Under the pieces are notes generated by a model that saw only the letters and a program-made list of their open reading frames with translations, ran no database searches and was not told the origin of the DNA. Position numbers and translations under genes: made by a program. DNA of 64,000 bases, taken from Macrocystis pyrifera (taxonomy: Eukaryota; Sar; Phaeophyceae; Laminariales; Laminariaceae). The DNA lies in assembly GCA_031763025.1 (NCBI GenBank), contig JASSKH010000003.1:5260718-5324717 (forward strand), in the 5' to 3' direction. The stretch's first letter is position 1; the number at the start of each line of letters is the position of its first letter. Shown here in pieces: positions 45,050-56,620 of the stretch.

Positions 45050-46390
45050 CAGTTGACCGGGGGGGGGGACCCCGCTCTTCACTTTGAGAGGGTGAGCATG
45101 ATCCGAGAGAAGCCTTCTGAAGTAGGGATCCCAAAACGGGATCAGGAAGCTAACCTCCACCTGCTGCAGTCCCTGACGTTCGAGTATGGGGTAGACAAAA
45201 CAAATCCTGCTGTACGCCCCGAACCTGACTCTCAGCCTGATCGAGGACCGGATGCGTATAACGTACCGGGAGTTAGAAGCGAGCAGGAGGCAGGTGGCCG
45301 ATAGCTCAGCACAGGTCTTGATCGCTACAGGTGGGGGTGGATCGGATGGAAAGGGGAGTCTCCCCACCCCCGGCCACTACACGGCCGCCGGAGGTGGCGC
45401 GGCGAGATGTGGCACCAATGGGCATTGGAAGCAACAGTAGCAGCAGCAGCAGAAGCAGAAGCAACAACAACAGAACCAACAGCAGTGCCAGGAGCCCCAC
45501 CAACAGCAGCCTCCGAGACAGCACCAGCAGCAACACCAGCATGGTCGAGGCCGGGCAGGCCAGAACTGGGGAGGTGGTCGTTTCGGGGAACAAGAGCGAA
45601 AAGGTTAAGCAAACTCGACAACAGCAAGATCCGCACGCTAGAGGCGGCGGCTGTCACTCGTGGCCGCATATATCGTGGCCGCCATACGCCGACGGTGGCG
45701 GAGGGAACCAGCCGTGGCCACTCTACGGCGATGGCGGCGGTGGAAACGAGTCGTGGCCGCGGGTACGAGATGCTCGCTTCAACTGCCGGGTACCGACTGC
45801 ACCTATGATGCAGCCGCATATCACCTTGACCTACGTCGACCGCAAGGCACTGAAACAGGAATCCACGCCGCTGACCCCCGGCCACGGTGTTGCATGTGCG
45901 GCCTGACAGGCCATTTTGTTCGTGGTTGCCGCCCAATTGTGACATTAATAGATGACCCGAACACACCTCTCAGAGTATACAAGATCCAAAACCACGCCGC
46001 GACGAATGCCGCACCGCTACTCGCCACCCCAGTCGCCCACTTCCCAGCCGCAGTCGTCACCGCAGCAACCGTGCCAGCAGCAACAGCAGCAGAAGCCGCC
46101 GCAATACCAGCAGCCACCGTCCCAGTACCAGCGACCACAGCTCGAGCGGCAGCTCCAGCAGCGGTCATAGTACCACCACCAGCTGCAGCAGCAGCAGCAG
46201 CAGCAGCAGTGGCAGTGGCAGCAGTACCGGCAGGAGCAACGACGGCAATATCAGCTGTCACAGCTGCAGCAGCAGCAACAGCACCAGCACTACCAGCATT
46301 CACAGCAGCAGACCTCGCAGTCACAGCAGCCACCGCAGCACTACTCGGCTCCCGAAGACTCATCACAGCCACTCACAGCGCAGTCTGCTT
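45050..46390 (+). pseudogene. Copia-2 gag relic with zinc knuckle
   Basis: The copia gag C-terminus is readable across frames: QEANLHLLQSLTFEYGVDK (about 45150-45205), then LLYAPNLTLSLIEDRMRI and YRELEASRRQVADSS (45210-45310). Two CAG/CAA-rich tracts follow (45425-45545 and 46065-46330), with a CCHC knuckle CCMCGLTGHFVRGC at about 45888-45932 between them. Frame changes and stops make it non-functional. As in Copia-1, the gag of this element is Gln-rich. Confidence 0.75.
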
Positions 46391-46404
46391 TAGGAGGCCA
46401 GTAT

Positions 46405-46605
46405 GGTATTTGGATCGGAGAAAACGGGGCGACAAGACAAATGACCAAGAACCCGGACCACGTTTACAACAAACACCCCCCCTGCCGAGAGAATGCGACT
46501 GTTTTAACTGGTGACGGTACTGAACTGGTGGTAGAGTACGTAGCCAGTGTGTACTTGGCTTTCAAATGGACGGAAGACGTGAAAGTGGCCTCGGAGAGTG
46601 TTTAA
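46405..46605 (+). pseudogene. Copia-2 protease relic, active site altered
   Basis: The frame at 46411 gives WIGENGATRQMTKNPDHVY, then LTGDGTELVVEYVASVYLAF. The family motif is W-x-x-DSGA; here Asp-Ser is Glu-Asn, so the catalytic Asp is gone. Confidence 0.7.
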
Positions 46606-47129
46606 GTTATTCTCAGCTTAAAGGTGAACCTGCCACCACTGCACACTATCCAGGCAAAGGAGGCAATAGCTCTTGATCACACTGGTGCCAGCCTGATGGA
46701 TGGCCGCTTATCCTTCCCTAGAGAAAGAGCCGGTTCCCGAGTAAACACCACACGTCGCCCCCCCCCTTCCCGCTTTCTTCCCTTGCCTGGCATACTGGCA
46801 TTAACGTTCTTGCAGCAACCCCCCTCCTCCTCTTCCATTGTGCGCCGGTGCCTGTGATGGTGCTACTGGTGAGGACGCCGGGAGTTTCTGCTATGCCGCT
46901 GTCGCCGGGGGTGATGGTAGCGGTTGGCCCGCCGGTGGCAATGGAATCATTTGTAGCGGTAGCAACTCTTCCCCCTCTCCCTACGACAGTGCCTAGATCT
47001 AGTGACCCGGAATTGTCGTCGGCTGACCCCCCGGTAGAATCCTTTCGGGCCTGCCTCCCGCGTTCCGCCCGGCGATTGCTGTTGCCTTACTTGTCCCCGG
47101 TGTTCGATGTTTCAAGGAGGCGAACGTTA

Positions 47130-47640
47130 GCACCTTTCATCTGTGCAACGTCCACCCTCACGAGGGCCTTTTACGCGAGACGGCCAAGCAGCAAGGCATC
47201 AAGCTCATGGGTACCCTGGTCATGTGCACTGGGTGTCTGCAGGCGAAGGGGAGGCGTGCGCCGGTACCTACGACTACATCGTCTCGCGTTTTTGTTGACT
47301 TTTCCGGCCCCAGAAAACTCGTGTCTGCTGAGCGAGCCTTGTACCTGATCCTGTTCAAAGATGATGCGACGCCCATGGAATGGCTCTTCCCCCTCGAGAG
47401 AAAGAGTGCTGCCGACATGGCCGGAGCGACCCGGAAATTATTGACTGACGTTGGCCAAGCCGTCCAGTCCAGTGCTTCCGGGCGGACAACGGCACCGAAT
47501 TCGTGACTGCGCTCTTCGCGAGACTGCGCGTCGACGAAAGCACACCGGGGTCGACGAGACAAAGCACAAGGGTGTAGTCGAGGGTGGGCTCGGCCTGATC
47601 CGGGAAGGAGGCAGGCCAATTGCCTTCATGTTCCCTGGCT
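47130..47640 (+). pseudogene. Copia-2 integrase relic
   Basis: Frames show the HHCC region (LCNVHPHEGLLRETAKQQ, then CTGCLQAKGRRAPVP), the core start RVFVDFSGP at about 47285-47310, and FRADNGTEFVTALFARL at about 47475-47525 after a frameshift. It then decays. Later pieces (47700-47960) keep SPHEAFFRMLPPSNTLAYMQ and DVTWEMGRRPF, as in the Copia-1 integrase end. Confidence 0.75.
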
Positions 47641-48284
47641 GTTCCCCGGGCAGCTCCCGAGCCTGGATATTACTGAGTCGGAACGGCCATCTACATGATC
47701 GCCTCCCTAAACCTCACGGCGACGACGACCAACGCCCATTTCAAGTCGCCGCACGAGGCATTTTTTCGGATGCTGCCGCCGTCCAACACCCTGGCCTACA
47801 TGCAGCCCGGGTTCCACCGCAATCACAGGGCACCCACAAGTCGGAGCCGGTGTGCTTACCTAAACAGGGCGAGAAACCATCCGGTGGACTGCGCTAAGGT
47901 GGCCACGGCATGCGACTGTGCGAGCAACTTGCGTGACGTCACCTGGGAGATGGGTCGCAGGCCGTTCATCGGGTCTGCGCCGCAGGCCGAGGACGGACGC
48001 CGTACCGGCACCGTGGGAGACCGATTCACACGACAGATAATTGCCGCCGGAGCTGGTTACTGTGACACCAGGGACGACGCCGGTGATGGCGCCGGTGCCA
48101 CTGGAGGTGCCGCCGTCGCCGCCGGGGTGGTGTCGCCGCCACCCCCACCAGGGATCGAGAAACTTTGGGTCGAGGACGACGAGGGCCCCCCGGACAACGA
48201 GCTCTTCCAACCGGGGGGGACGCGCGTTTGTCCTGGCCGAACCTCCAAGAATTTGTTTTGATGCGGATGCCATAGGGTTGTATA

Positions 48285-49399
48285 GCTCAGACCGGCAATG
48301 TAATGCGCTTGAATCGCGGCCTACACGGCTTGAAACAGGCGTCGAGATCTTGGCCTAGACACCTGGTCACCGCCTGAAGAGCCTTATAGTGTTGAACAGA
48401 ACCTCGACGATCCGTGTGTTTTTCGATTAACCGGGGCGAAGTCTGTTTCCCTTCTTGCTCTGGTTCACGTCGACGACATTTTTGCGGTAGGCCGCAAGGA
48501 GAGGTGTGACCGGTTTTGCAGAGACTTGGAACTGCTTACGAGTCCCCATAATTGACCTTGGCGGGCTACGATGGTACGCCGGTTACGATATTCGCGATAC
48601 AAGGTCGCGGGTTTATTGACAATCTCACAGAACTCGTTCCTCGGAAAAGACGGTCACGCAAACGTGATCGCTGGTAGGAGCACCCCGCTTTCGCAGGAGG
48701 TTTTTCTTGAGATGTTTGACGAGGAGGAGTCCACTGGGGATTGACAATATCGCGAATTGGCAGGGAGTTTGCTCTGGGGTTCTAACCAGACAAGACTTGA
48801 CATCTCGAATGCCGCGAGGGCGGTCGCGAGGTAATTGTATGCCCCCAAACTCAAGCGCTGGGTGTCTGCGAGAGGGATTCTGGATACGTGAGGCGACAAA
48901 TAGCTACGGCACTACCTTGCAGAGGGGCAGTGGCTTAGAGTTCGTGGTTTGTGCAGACGCAGCTTATGCCCCCTGGACCACTAGGAAGAAGTCTGTCGCG
49001 GGTGCAGCCGTGATGTGTGGGGGTGCGGCCATCCAATGGATTCTAGGACCCAGAAGACTTCCTCGCTCTCCACGAGTGATGCAGAGTACGTTGCGAGGGC
49101 AGAAGATTTCAAGGAGGCGGTCCGTGTGGCGTGTTCTCTTACCTGATTTTGGGGATGCGTGTGTCCAGATTTTTGAGGACAACAAGGGTGCGATCGAGAT
49201 AGCGGTCAACCCCGTGACGAACTCTAACTCGAAGCACATAGATGCCCGCCATCACTTTCTGCGAGAACTTGTAGAGGAGGGAGAGTTGATGATCACATAC
49301 GTATGTGAAGTTGGAATACCAGCGTGCCGTCTTCTTGACGAAATTCCTCTCGAAAGATGTTTTCGGCTTCCACAGGAACTTCATCACGAACATAAGTAG
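48285..49399 (+). pseudogene. Copia-2 RT fragment and RNase H relic
   Basis: RT is reduced to its C-terminal part: VMRLNRGLHGLKQASRSW at about 48300-48350 and ALVHVDDIFAVGRKERCDRF at about 48455-48515. The RT N-terminus is deleted between about 48245 and 48290. RNase H: FVVCADAAYAPWTTRK from about 48940, EDNKGAIEIAVNP near 49175 and NSKHIDARHHFLRELVEEG near 49220. The last about 230 codons (48707-49399) are open. Confidence 0.8.
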
Positions 49400-49400
49400 T

Positions 49401-51170
49401 TTTTTATTTTCCGGGGTTTGACGAGCTGATTGTTTATTTTGTGAGATTTGAGGAATTGAGTGATTTTTCATTTTGGAGACATGAGAGGTTGCTTTTTCAT
49501 TGAGGTTTACGGAGTATATATGATTGATTTTCTGATAATTGAGGAGTTGATTTGTGATTTTCTGATATTCGTAGAGCTGGTTTATATTTTCTGAGGCTTG
49601 AGGAGTACATTTTTGTTTTTCTGGTATTTCAGACCTATGCCAATGGCAACCCGAAGTATCAATAAAAAGTTTGAATTCCAAAGATACCCGCCAAAAAAAA
49701 TTAGAACACGCTTCCTATGGGCACGTTTGGAAAAAAAAAAAGTTCCCAATTTTTGGAAAAGCCCGAAAAAAGCAAATCTGGGGCCGATGTTGGGCCAAGA
49801 TCGGCCTGAGAAAAACTCAGGCCGATCTTTGGTTCGAAGAGGCGAGATTCCGAGTCCTCGACAGACATCGATCGACAAAACCAACGATTGCGTCATGAAT
49901 TCTGAACGGAGTGCGCTCGTTAGGGGCTCCGACCCACCCTTGGGTCACCGTCTTCACACAATGGCCAGTGACGTGCGGCGGGCGCTGGCCAGGCGTACGA
50001 TAAAAAACAAATAGCCGCTGGTGTGTACAAAACAGAAGACAAAATTTCTCGATCCGTCTCGAATGGCAAAAAACAGGCTTTGTTTCAGGTTTGGGAGGAT
50101 ACCGCAGGACGCCACCGGCAAGCTCTCGCCCCCTAGAGCATGTATTCACTTTCTGTCTTCGATGCCGTCATCTGTAGTCGTTGGCCTTGCCCGACACCAA
50201 GCGGGTTGGCCTTGGGCTGAGTCTATATCGAGATCGAGCATCTATCGTCGCACGAGCTGATTTTTATCAGCTTGTTGACAATTTGCAACGAGAGAAAACA
50301 AATTGCGCGGCCTGCAGCCGTTGGAAAAAAGAAAAGAAAAAGTCAAATATTTTTTCCCTTTTTTCCCACAGCGGCGGTACGAGGATATTTTTGGCTGTTT
50401 TTTTTAAGCAATATTTTTGAAAAAAACTTTCGAACTTCGCGTTTCCATTGGCATAGGTCTCAGGTGTGTTGTTTTGTGACCTTCTGATACTGGGGGTCTT
50501 GATTTTTACACTGTTGAGGTTCCAGGAGTTGAAGTTTATGTGGCTGAGATCTGAAACTCGGATTTATTCATTTTGCGAGGTTCGACGAGTTGATTCTTTA
50601 TTTTCTGATATCTGAGATGATGAACTTGTTTCTTCTGACATTTGTAGAGTAAGTAGTAGAGTTTGTATTTGTGAGGCTTGAGGAGTAGATTCTCTGTTTT
50701 TTTTCCGATGTTTGAAGAGTGTTGCTTTGTATTTTCTGAGAATGGAGGTCTTGAATTTCGTATTGCTGAGATTCGAGGAGTTGAATTTGATATGGGTGAG
50801 ATTTGAAACTCTATTTTTACATTGCTATAGTTTTAAGCCGCTGTTCTGCGGTTTGCGGAGAGTTTGAAGCTCTGACTATTCATTTTCTGAGATCTGAGGT
50901 TTAGTTTTCTATCTTTCTGAGAATTGAGACTTTGCTATTCATATTTTTGTGATTAGACGAGTTTTTTTTATATTCCAATAATTGGTGATTTATTAGATGT
51001 GAATTCCGAATGTTACTATAATTTTGGGAGGTATACACTGACATTAAGCTTGAGAGCTTTTTATTGGGGTTGCTGTTTTCCGGGGCATTTTTGCTTTTCA
51101 ATGTGAAGCTGAGGTTTGAGATACAGATTTTTTATATCTTAACCTTCAAGCTAAGATTTGAGGCTCAAGA
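49401..51170 (+). repeat. Degenerate minisatellite, about 30-40 bp unit
   Basis: Many imperfect units on ttttctgagatttgaggagttga (split here: ttttctgaga, tttgaggagttga), at 49401-49630 and 50461-51170. The gap is filled by the TIR element at 49631-50460. T/G-rich on the plus strand; no coding content. Confidence 0.75.
49631..50460. mobile_element. 830-bp TIR element inserted in the minisatellite
   Basis: Ends agacctatgccaatgg (49631) and ccattggcataggtct (50460) are perfect 16-bp inverted repeats and continue imperfectly (caacccgaagt / acttcgcgttt). The interior has a 14-bp perfect-stem hairpin at 49797-49829 and no transposase, so it is a non-autonomous DNA transposon of unknown superfamily. 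No target duplication is evident. Confidence 0.7.
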
Positions 51171-51714
51171 TGACGCTGGCACCCTCCGAAATGCGTCATC
51201 AAGTACCCGCGCGTAGGCGTTTCGGCAGCATATACATACGATTTGGAATTAGAGTAGGGTCTTTGCAACCAAGATCCGTATTTCGTAGTTGTAGAATAGT
51301 TTATGCAAAAAACATAAGAATCCTGAGCTTTTTAGCCCTCTTTTGCCCTTTTTTGGGACCAAGAAATTTCCACCGATCATGGTAATGAAGTTTCTCCTCC
51401 CGCCCCATCTTCGACGACGACTCTCCAAGATATATATATATATCATCTGCTTGGAGAACAGCAACATTGTACGTAGAGGTCACTGCTTCGTCGGTGATTT
51501 AGCCATTGCGCTATGTCCCCTTGCGTAAAATGAAATTATTTAGCGTTTTAGCGAGTTTTTTGTGTTACTCGCTCGCAACTTCCGAGTACACGAAACACCT
51601 CGTGAGTCGCTTCTGGGTGCCTACGACTGCCGTCTGGTGCACCCGAAACCCTCACACATCCCACCCAGAGCATGCCTCAACTTCGCTGGCTGTGGTGTCC
51701 TGTGAGGAGCACAC
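51171..51714. other. No gene seen
   Basis: Unassigned; short (AT)n at 51431-51442. Confidence 0.4.
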
Positions 51715-51955
51715 TACTCGGAAGAGATTACTCTCCTGGGTGGCTATCTCCACCGCACCTACTCCTCTCGGGGCTCAGGTCGGGTCAACGTGCCCAAACG
51801 CCAGTGAGTGGAAACAGCAGCCTGTTCTGATGTTGCAACGGGAGCTCTGTACCTGGTATGGGCTAGATTGACACACGACACGAACTGAACTTGGAACGTG
51901 GAAGTGTTAAGCTTTATTTTTACCTGTCCGCCGCAGGATGAAAAAAAAAAAAGAG
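51715..51955 (+). repeat. Inverted paralogue of 60165-60455
   Basis: tctcctgggtggctatctcc, accgcacctactcctctcgg, attgacacacgacacgaa, acgtggaagtg and ttaagctttatttttacc all occur on the opposite strand at 60165-60455. The TTAA at 51907-51910 is uninterrupted here but holds MITE-C copy 4 at 60204-60299. Confidence 0.8.
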
Positions 51956-52272
51956 AGAGGAGCTGTTGTAGCTGTCGCAAGTGTGTGTGGTGCAAACGTT
52001 CAGTTGGGGGTCGGTTTTAGTCTCATGTTGTGCACCCCAAAGTTCGACCAATTTCGACCACTGCAACACCTCTAAGTTGAGGTGCAGGCCTCCGTTGAGA
52101 ACGGGCGGGAGATCACAAGATCAATCTCGAGAGAAACACAAGCTGCAGTGATGAACCTCTTTCAAGTCACCGCCGCTCTCTGATCAGCACGAACAGCCGA
52201 AGTTGTAAAAGCAGCATGGTAAACTAGCGATCGATGTGTTTTTCTGTTCCGATAAAGCATTCAGATATTCGA
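51956..52272. other. No feature seen
   Basis: Unassigned flank between two repeats. Confidence 0.4.
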
Positions 52273-52411
52273 GTCGATCTTAACGGGGAGTGTTTTTCAG
52301 TGTTTTTCGGCACTTTCCCGAAAGAAATTACCATTTCGGGAAAGTACCGAAAAAATGTAAACACCGAAATTGCGGGAAAAAAACTGACAAACACGCCTCG
52401 TTAAGATCGAG
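52273..52411. repeat. Hairpin MITE-D
   Basis: 139 bp, ends gtcgatcttaacg / cgttaagatcgagc inverted, next bases gagtgtttttcagt / actgacaaacacgc also pairing, and an inner ggcactttcccgaaa / tttcgggaaagtacc hairpin. A related right end (cgctcctttttaagatcgac) is seen at 61547-61566. No ORF. Confidence 0.65.
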
Positions 52412-52561
52412 CCTTAGAGTGACCGGAAACCCGGGAACCAGGGGACGCTTGGGTGCCAGCGTCCCTTGCCAGCGTCCCTTCAAGGTTTGGTCTGAAGCGT
52501 TGGTGATATTGACGTAATCATCTTTGAGTATAATAACTCGCATTTGGATTTTTGTGCTCTT

Positions 52562-52898
52562 GGCGTCCCCGGTGGCTTGGTAGGTGGTCCGCGAGCCTAT
52601 CAAGATCAATTTCGTGAGTTCGAGTCTCACCGAGTGCATGCTCGTAGGGACTTTTTCTTGCATAAAATTGATTAGCGGAAAGCGCGAGAGCGTGAGTTAG
52701 CTGTACATTCGATGAAAATCGACGAGCAGTGGGAATGCTGAACCCTATGCGCGATAAAAACTAAAGGCACGTACCGGGGGGGAGAAGGGACGACACCTGT
52801 GACCACGGCTTGTTCAGAAGATCGTCGAGGGTAAAACCTCCTACGAGTGGGCTGGAAAGTAAAAGTGATGGATAAAAAAAATATATATATATATATAT
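52562..52898 (+). repeat. tRNA-derived SINE copy 3 (best head)
   Basis: The 5' head has A-box-like TGGCTTGGTAGG and B-box GAGTTCGAGTCTC inside a perfect 5-bp T-arm-like stem (gtgag ... ctcac). This is strong evidence for descent from a tRNA gene and RNA polymerase III transcription. A body of about 230 bp is shared with the other copies, followed by an A-run/(AT)n tail at 52873-52898. Probably mobilised by a LINE; its 3' end does not resemble the LINE tail here. Confidence 0.85.
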
Positions 52899-53151
52899 CA
52901 TGAGCGATCTTTTGTGTGGAGCATTCAATCAACGGATTGTGACATGTTTCGTCCTCCACTTTTTACTTCCTTTTTTGTGTGGTCTACGTGGATGATACAT
53001 GTATGTACCCTGAGAGGCTTCTGTACATCATGAGTGCCCGTCTATGAACCGACTCAGGCTTGGCCCAATATATTATTAGTAGTGAGTGAGTGCTTCCGAC
53101 ATGTCATAGGCGCTCTCAGCAAATTGTTTCTTTATTGGCGGAACTGATGAC

Positions 53152-53485
53152 GGCGTCCCCGGTGGCTTGGTAGGTGGTCCGCGTGTCTATCAAGATCAAT
53201 TTCGTGGGTTCAAATCTGACCGAGTGCATGCTCGTAGGGACTTTTTCTTGCATAAAAAAAATTGATAAGCGGAAAGCGCGAGAGCATGAGTTAGCTACAT
53301 TCGATGAAAATCGACGAGCAGTGGGAATGCTGAACCCTATGCGCGATAAAATGAAGGCACGTACCGGGGGGGAGAAGGGACGACACCTGTGACTACGGCT
53401 TGTCCAGAAGATCGCCGAGGGTATAACCTCCTACGAGTGGGCTGGAAAGTAACAGTGATGGGAAAAAAAAAATATATATATATAT
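53152..53485 (+). repeat. tRNA-derived SINE copy 4
   Basis: Nearly the same as copy 3: ggcgtccccggtggcttgg, gggttcaaatctgaccgag, gcggaaagcgcgagagc, ggctggaaagtaacagtgat, A9 then (AT)n. The two copies are 250 bp apart in the same orientation. Confidence 0.85.
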
Positions 53486-53496
53486 GTACACACTCA

Positions 53497-53950
53497 CTAT
53501 TGCTCTTTTTACTTAGTTAAGTGTTCACCGGGATGCATATAGTCCCCTTTTTCCTTCTCGTATATTTCCCCTTGCACGTCCCTTTTGGCTCATGCTCGGG
53601 GTAAGTATGTATGTGTCTGAGCTTTGGCTTCCCATTTTATTTATTTATTTGGGATTCTTCCCCTTTTCTTTTTCTTTTTCTTGTTCTTTTTCGGTTTGGT
53701 TTTTTCGTTGCTTCTCTTTCTTTATGGTGTATTTTGGTTGCTGGCGTATGCATGTATGTTGTGTCGGCCGCACCTAGTGCGAAGGCATGGTATTACGTAG
53801 GCTATTAATGCATCACGGTGTGTTATCTCTGTGTCGTAGTCTGTGACCACAGAGCTCGTATCTTTCTAGGGTGAAGAATCAGCACGGACACTGGGCTTGC
53901 TGGATGTCGACGAGTAGAAGAACGGTTTAATGTGAAGAACAAACACACAC
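53497..53950 (+). repeat. LINE 3' UTR copy (+) with (AC)n tail
   Basis: cactattgctctttttac ... gttgtgtcggccgcacctag ... gtgaagaacaaacacacaca. Inverted, nearly identical partner of 54313-54785. 5'-truncated insertion containing only UTR. Confidence 0.85.
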
Positions 53951-54312
53951 ATATATATTCAACAGAAATAGAAGAACGGAACACACGAATGTGTGATGCA
54001 ACGCAAATACATGTTAATATCCTACCCTGCTTTTTTGTTGTGTGTGTTCTTCACATTATGATTAATTAAATCGTTCTTCTACTCGTCGACATGCAGCAAG
54101 CCTAGTGTCCGTGTTGTAGTACCTGGGGGTGAAGTACACTATTTTCGACCTTGAAAACTGCGGAAATGACTGTTTGTGCACCGTTTCGATAGTGTCGTTC
54201 CCATTTTTTTTGCTGACAACATTAATTTTTCAGGTGGTGGTCTCACGACGAGTGATGTGGTGTGAGGGGGAGATGGAGCACAAATCTGTGTTTGAGGCTT
54301 GCGGTGTGTGTG
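53951..54312 (-). repeat. Segment S, copy 1 (older LINE tail relic)
   Basis: About 360 bp: ttcaacagaa(a)tagaagaacg, tgtgatgcaacgcaaatac, cttctactcgtcgacatgc, tagtgtccgtgttgtagtac, gtggtggtctcacgacgag. It recurs in the same orientation at 56650-57018, so two copies flank the LINE. The inner cgttcttctactcgtcga block shows it is itself a minus-strand LINE tail. Confidence 0.8.
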
Positions 54313-56620
54313 TGTGTGTGTTCTTCACATTAAACCGTTCTTCTACTCGTCGAAATCCAGCAAGCCCAGTGTCCGTGCTGATTCTTCACCCTAGAAAGAT
54401 ACGAGCTCTGTGGTCACAGACTACGACACAGAGATAACACACCGTAATGCATTAATAGCCTACGTAATACCATGCCTTCGCACTAGGTGCGGCCGACACA
54501 ACATACATACATACGCCAGCAACCAAAATACACCATAAAGAAAGAGAAGCAACGAAAAAACCAAACCGAAAAAGAACAAGAAAAAGAAAAAGAAAAAGGA
54601 GAAGAATCCCAAATAAATAAATAAAATGGGAAGCCAAAGCTCAGACACATACATACTTACCCCGAGCATGAGCCAAAAGGGACGTGCAAGGGGAAAGATA
54701 CGAGAAGGAAAAAGGGGACTATGCATCCCGGTGAACACTTAACTAAGTAAAAAGAGCAATAGTGAGTGGGCCAAAATACGCTCGTCACCCACCCACTATG
54801 TAGTACTTCTTTCATAAGGATAAGAAGGGAAAAAAATCAAAATGCATACCGAACGGCCGCAGCAGTTGGCGGTACGAGTAGCAAAGAAACGTCCAACCCA
54901 TTAGTCGGCCTGGTACCTTGCTACCCTATCTGCGGTCTCTCTGCTACTCTCTTCTACCGCGGTTTCCCTTCTACTCCTCCTGTTCCCCCCCCTGCCCCTA
55001 TACACTTGTACGGTGTTCCCTCTACCCCTCCTGCTGTTACCCCTCCCCCCATTCCCTCTAACACTACCTGCAGCGGATGCACGGCGCTGTCTACTCAGCT
55101 TTGCCTCAGCCTCGTGCCACCTGCCCATGAACTGTTCAGCTGCTTCGAGGATTCCCCGGTACCACTTTCCCGTCTGTTTTGCTGCAGTGGGCCACAGTGC
55201 GGTCCCAACTCCAAAGACTAAGGGGGAGTCTTCCGTTGATCCCTCTGAGGCTTTGAACACTCTAAGGTCCTCAGCAATTGCCCTAGGCCAAGTCTTAGGC
55301 TGCCCGCCTGGTTTCGGGCTCCCCCCACCAGCGATCGTCCCGAACATCAACCGACTGGGCAATCGCCCCTCGTGTTGCCGCACCACAGCCCCCGCAAAGA
55401 AGAGTCGCCGTTTACGGATGGTCGTTTCGATACTTTCGCATCGTGTTATCCTGAGCGCCTTCGCATACGAGAGGGTGGTGTGGTCGGTGCGTAGTCGGCG
55501 CTGGAAACCAATGACTCGCAGAAGGACTTCGTGGTGGGCTGATCGAAGCTTGGCGAAGTGGTCCGCATTGAGGGTCCACGTCACGCAACCGTACAGCAAG
55601 GTCTCAATCACCTCGGCCTTCAGCGTCCGGACTTTCAGACTAAGCGGTGCGTTCGTCCTATCGTACAGTTCCGGACCATACCGTTTGAGGCATGCCCGCA
55701 TCAGACGGATTCGTCGCTCGATTTCGAAGGAGAGGTCAGCGTTCTCGTGGATAATGCCTCCTAGGTACAAAAACTGGGTCGTCTGTTTATACTTTTGGCC
55801 TGCAGCTTCGATCGCGAGCGGTGAGGTGGTAAACGTCTGATCCGGTGTTCGTAGGAGCATCGTCTCTGTCTTCTTCTCGGATACCGTGAGACCTACTGCT
55901 TCGAAGACAGTCACGATGACTGTCATCATTCTCGCAAGGCCTTCCGCCGACTTCGAGACTATTCCTGCATCGTCTGCATACAACATGCCCCACACAGCCC
56001 TTTGCACGCATGCCAACGGTTCCTCTTTTCCGACAACCCTGTCCTCTTCGAGATGAACCAAATCCCTTACGATGCATTCGTCTTTGCTGAAGCGTACCAG
56101 CACGATGTGTATCGCAGCGGCGAAGAACACGTTGAACAGTAACGGCGATAGTACGCAGCCTTGCCGCAGTCCCTGGGTTACATTGAACCAGTCCGAGTGT
56201 TCACCGTCATCCGCACGCACGCGAGCCCGCATGCCTTCGTGAAAATTGCGAATGATTGTGAGCATCTTGGTTGGTACACCAAGGCGTGTGAGTACCTCCC
56301 ACAACAGTTCTCGGTCGACAGAGTCGTACGCTTTCTGCAAGTCGATAAAGCACATGTACAGGGGGATTTTCTTCTGCCGCCCGAGCTGCTGCAACCGGCG
56401 CACGACAAACAGCATATCGACTGTTGACCGTGCGGGGCGGAAGCCACACTGTTCTTCAGGGAGTATATGCTCGGTCTCGCAGTAGCTGCTTAGACGGGAC
56501 GCAACGATTTTCAGCAACACCTTGCCTGCGTGAGCAACAAGCGAAATACCTCTGTAGTTGTTGCAATCAGTTCTATCCTTCTTTTTATGAAGGGTTTTTA
56601 TGATCGCATCTTTCCATTGC
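54313..56620 (-). mobile_element. 5'-truncated LINE with open RT frame
   Basis: Minus-strand non-LTR retrotransposon: RT-containing ORF to 54901, 3' UTR 54900-54313 and (AC)n tail ((GT)n on plus at 54303-54321). The 5' end at 56620 falls just before the RT domain, so endonuclease and any ORF1 are absent, as in typical target-primed truncation. It is inserted exactly at the junction of segment S and a 29-bp segment that follows S in the downstream copy (57019-57047). Confidence 0.9.

Larger units (their letters stand above)
44900..49400 (+). mobile_element. Decayed Ty1/copia element (Copia-2)
   Basis: Plus-strand order gag, zinc knuckle, protease, integrase, reverse transcriptase fragment, RNase H, broken by many frameshifts and at least one large deletion in RT. 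Clearly different from Copia-1 in sequence and with no LTRs that I can see, so it is older. The 5' boundary is approximate. The 3' side runs straight into a degenerate minisatellite at 49400. Confidence 0.85.

Noticed and set aside
45660..46514. 284-codon Ala-rich frame as a host gene
   Set aside because: It contains the Copia-2 gag zinc knuckle in one part and poly-Ala from CAG repeats in the other; it is a shifted-frame retroelement relic.
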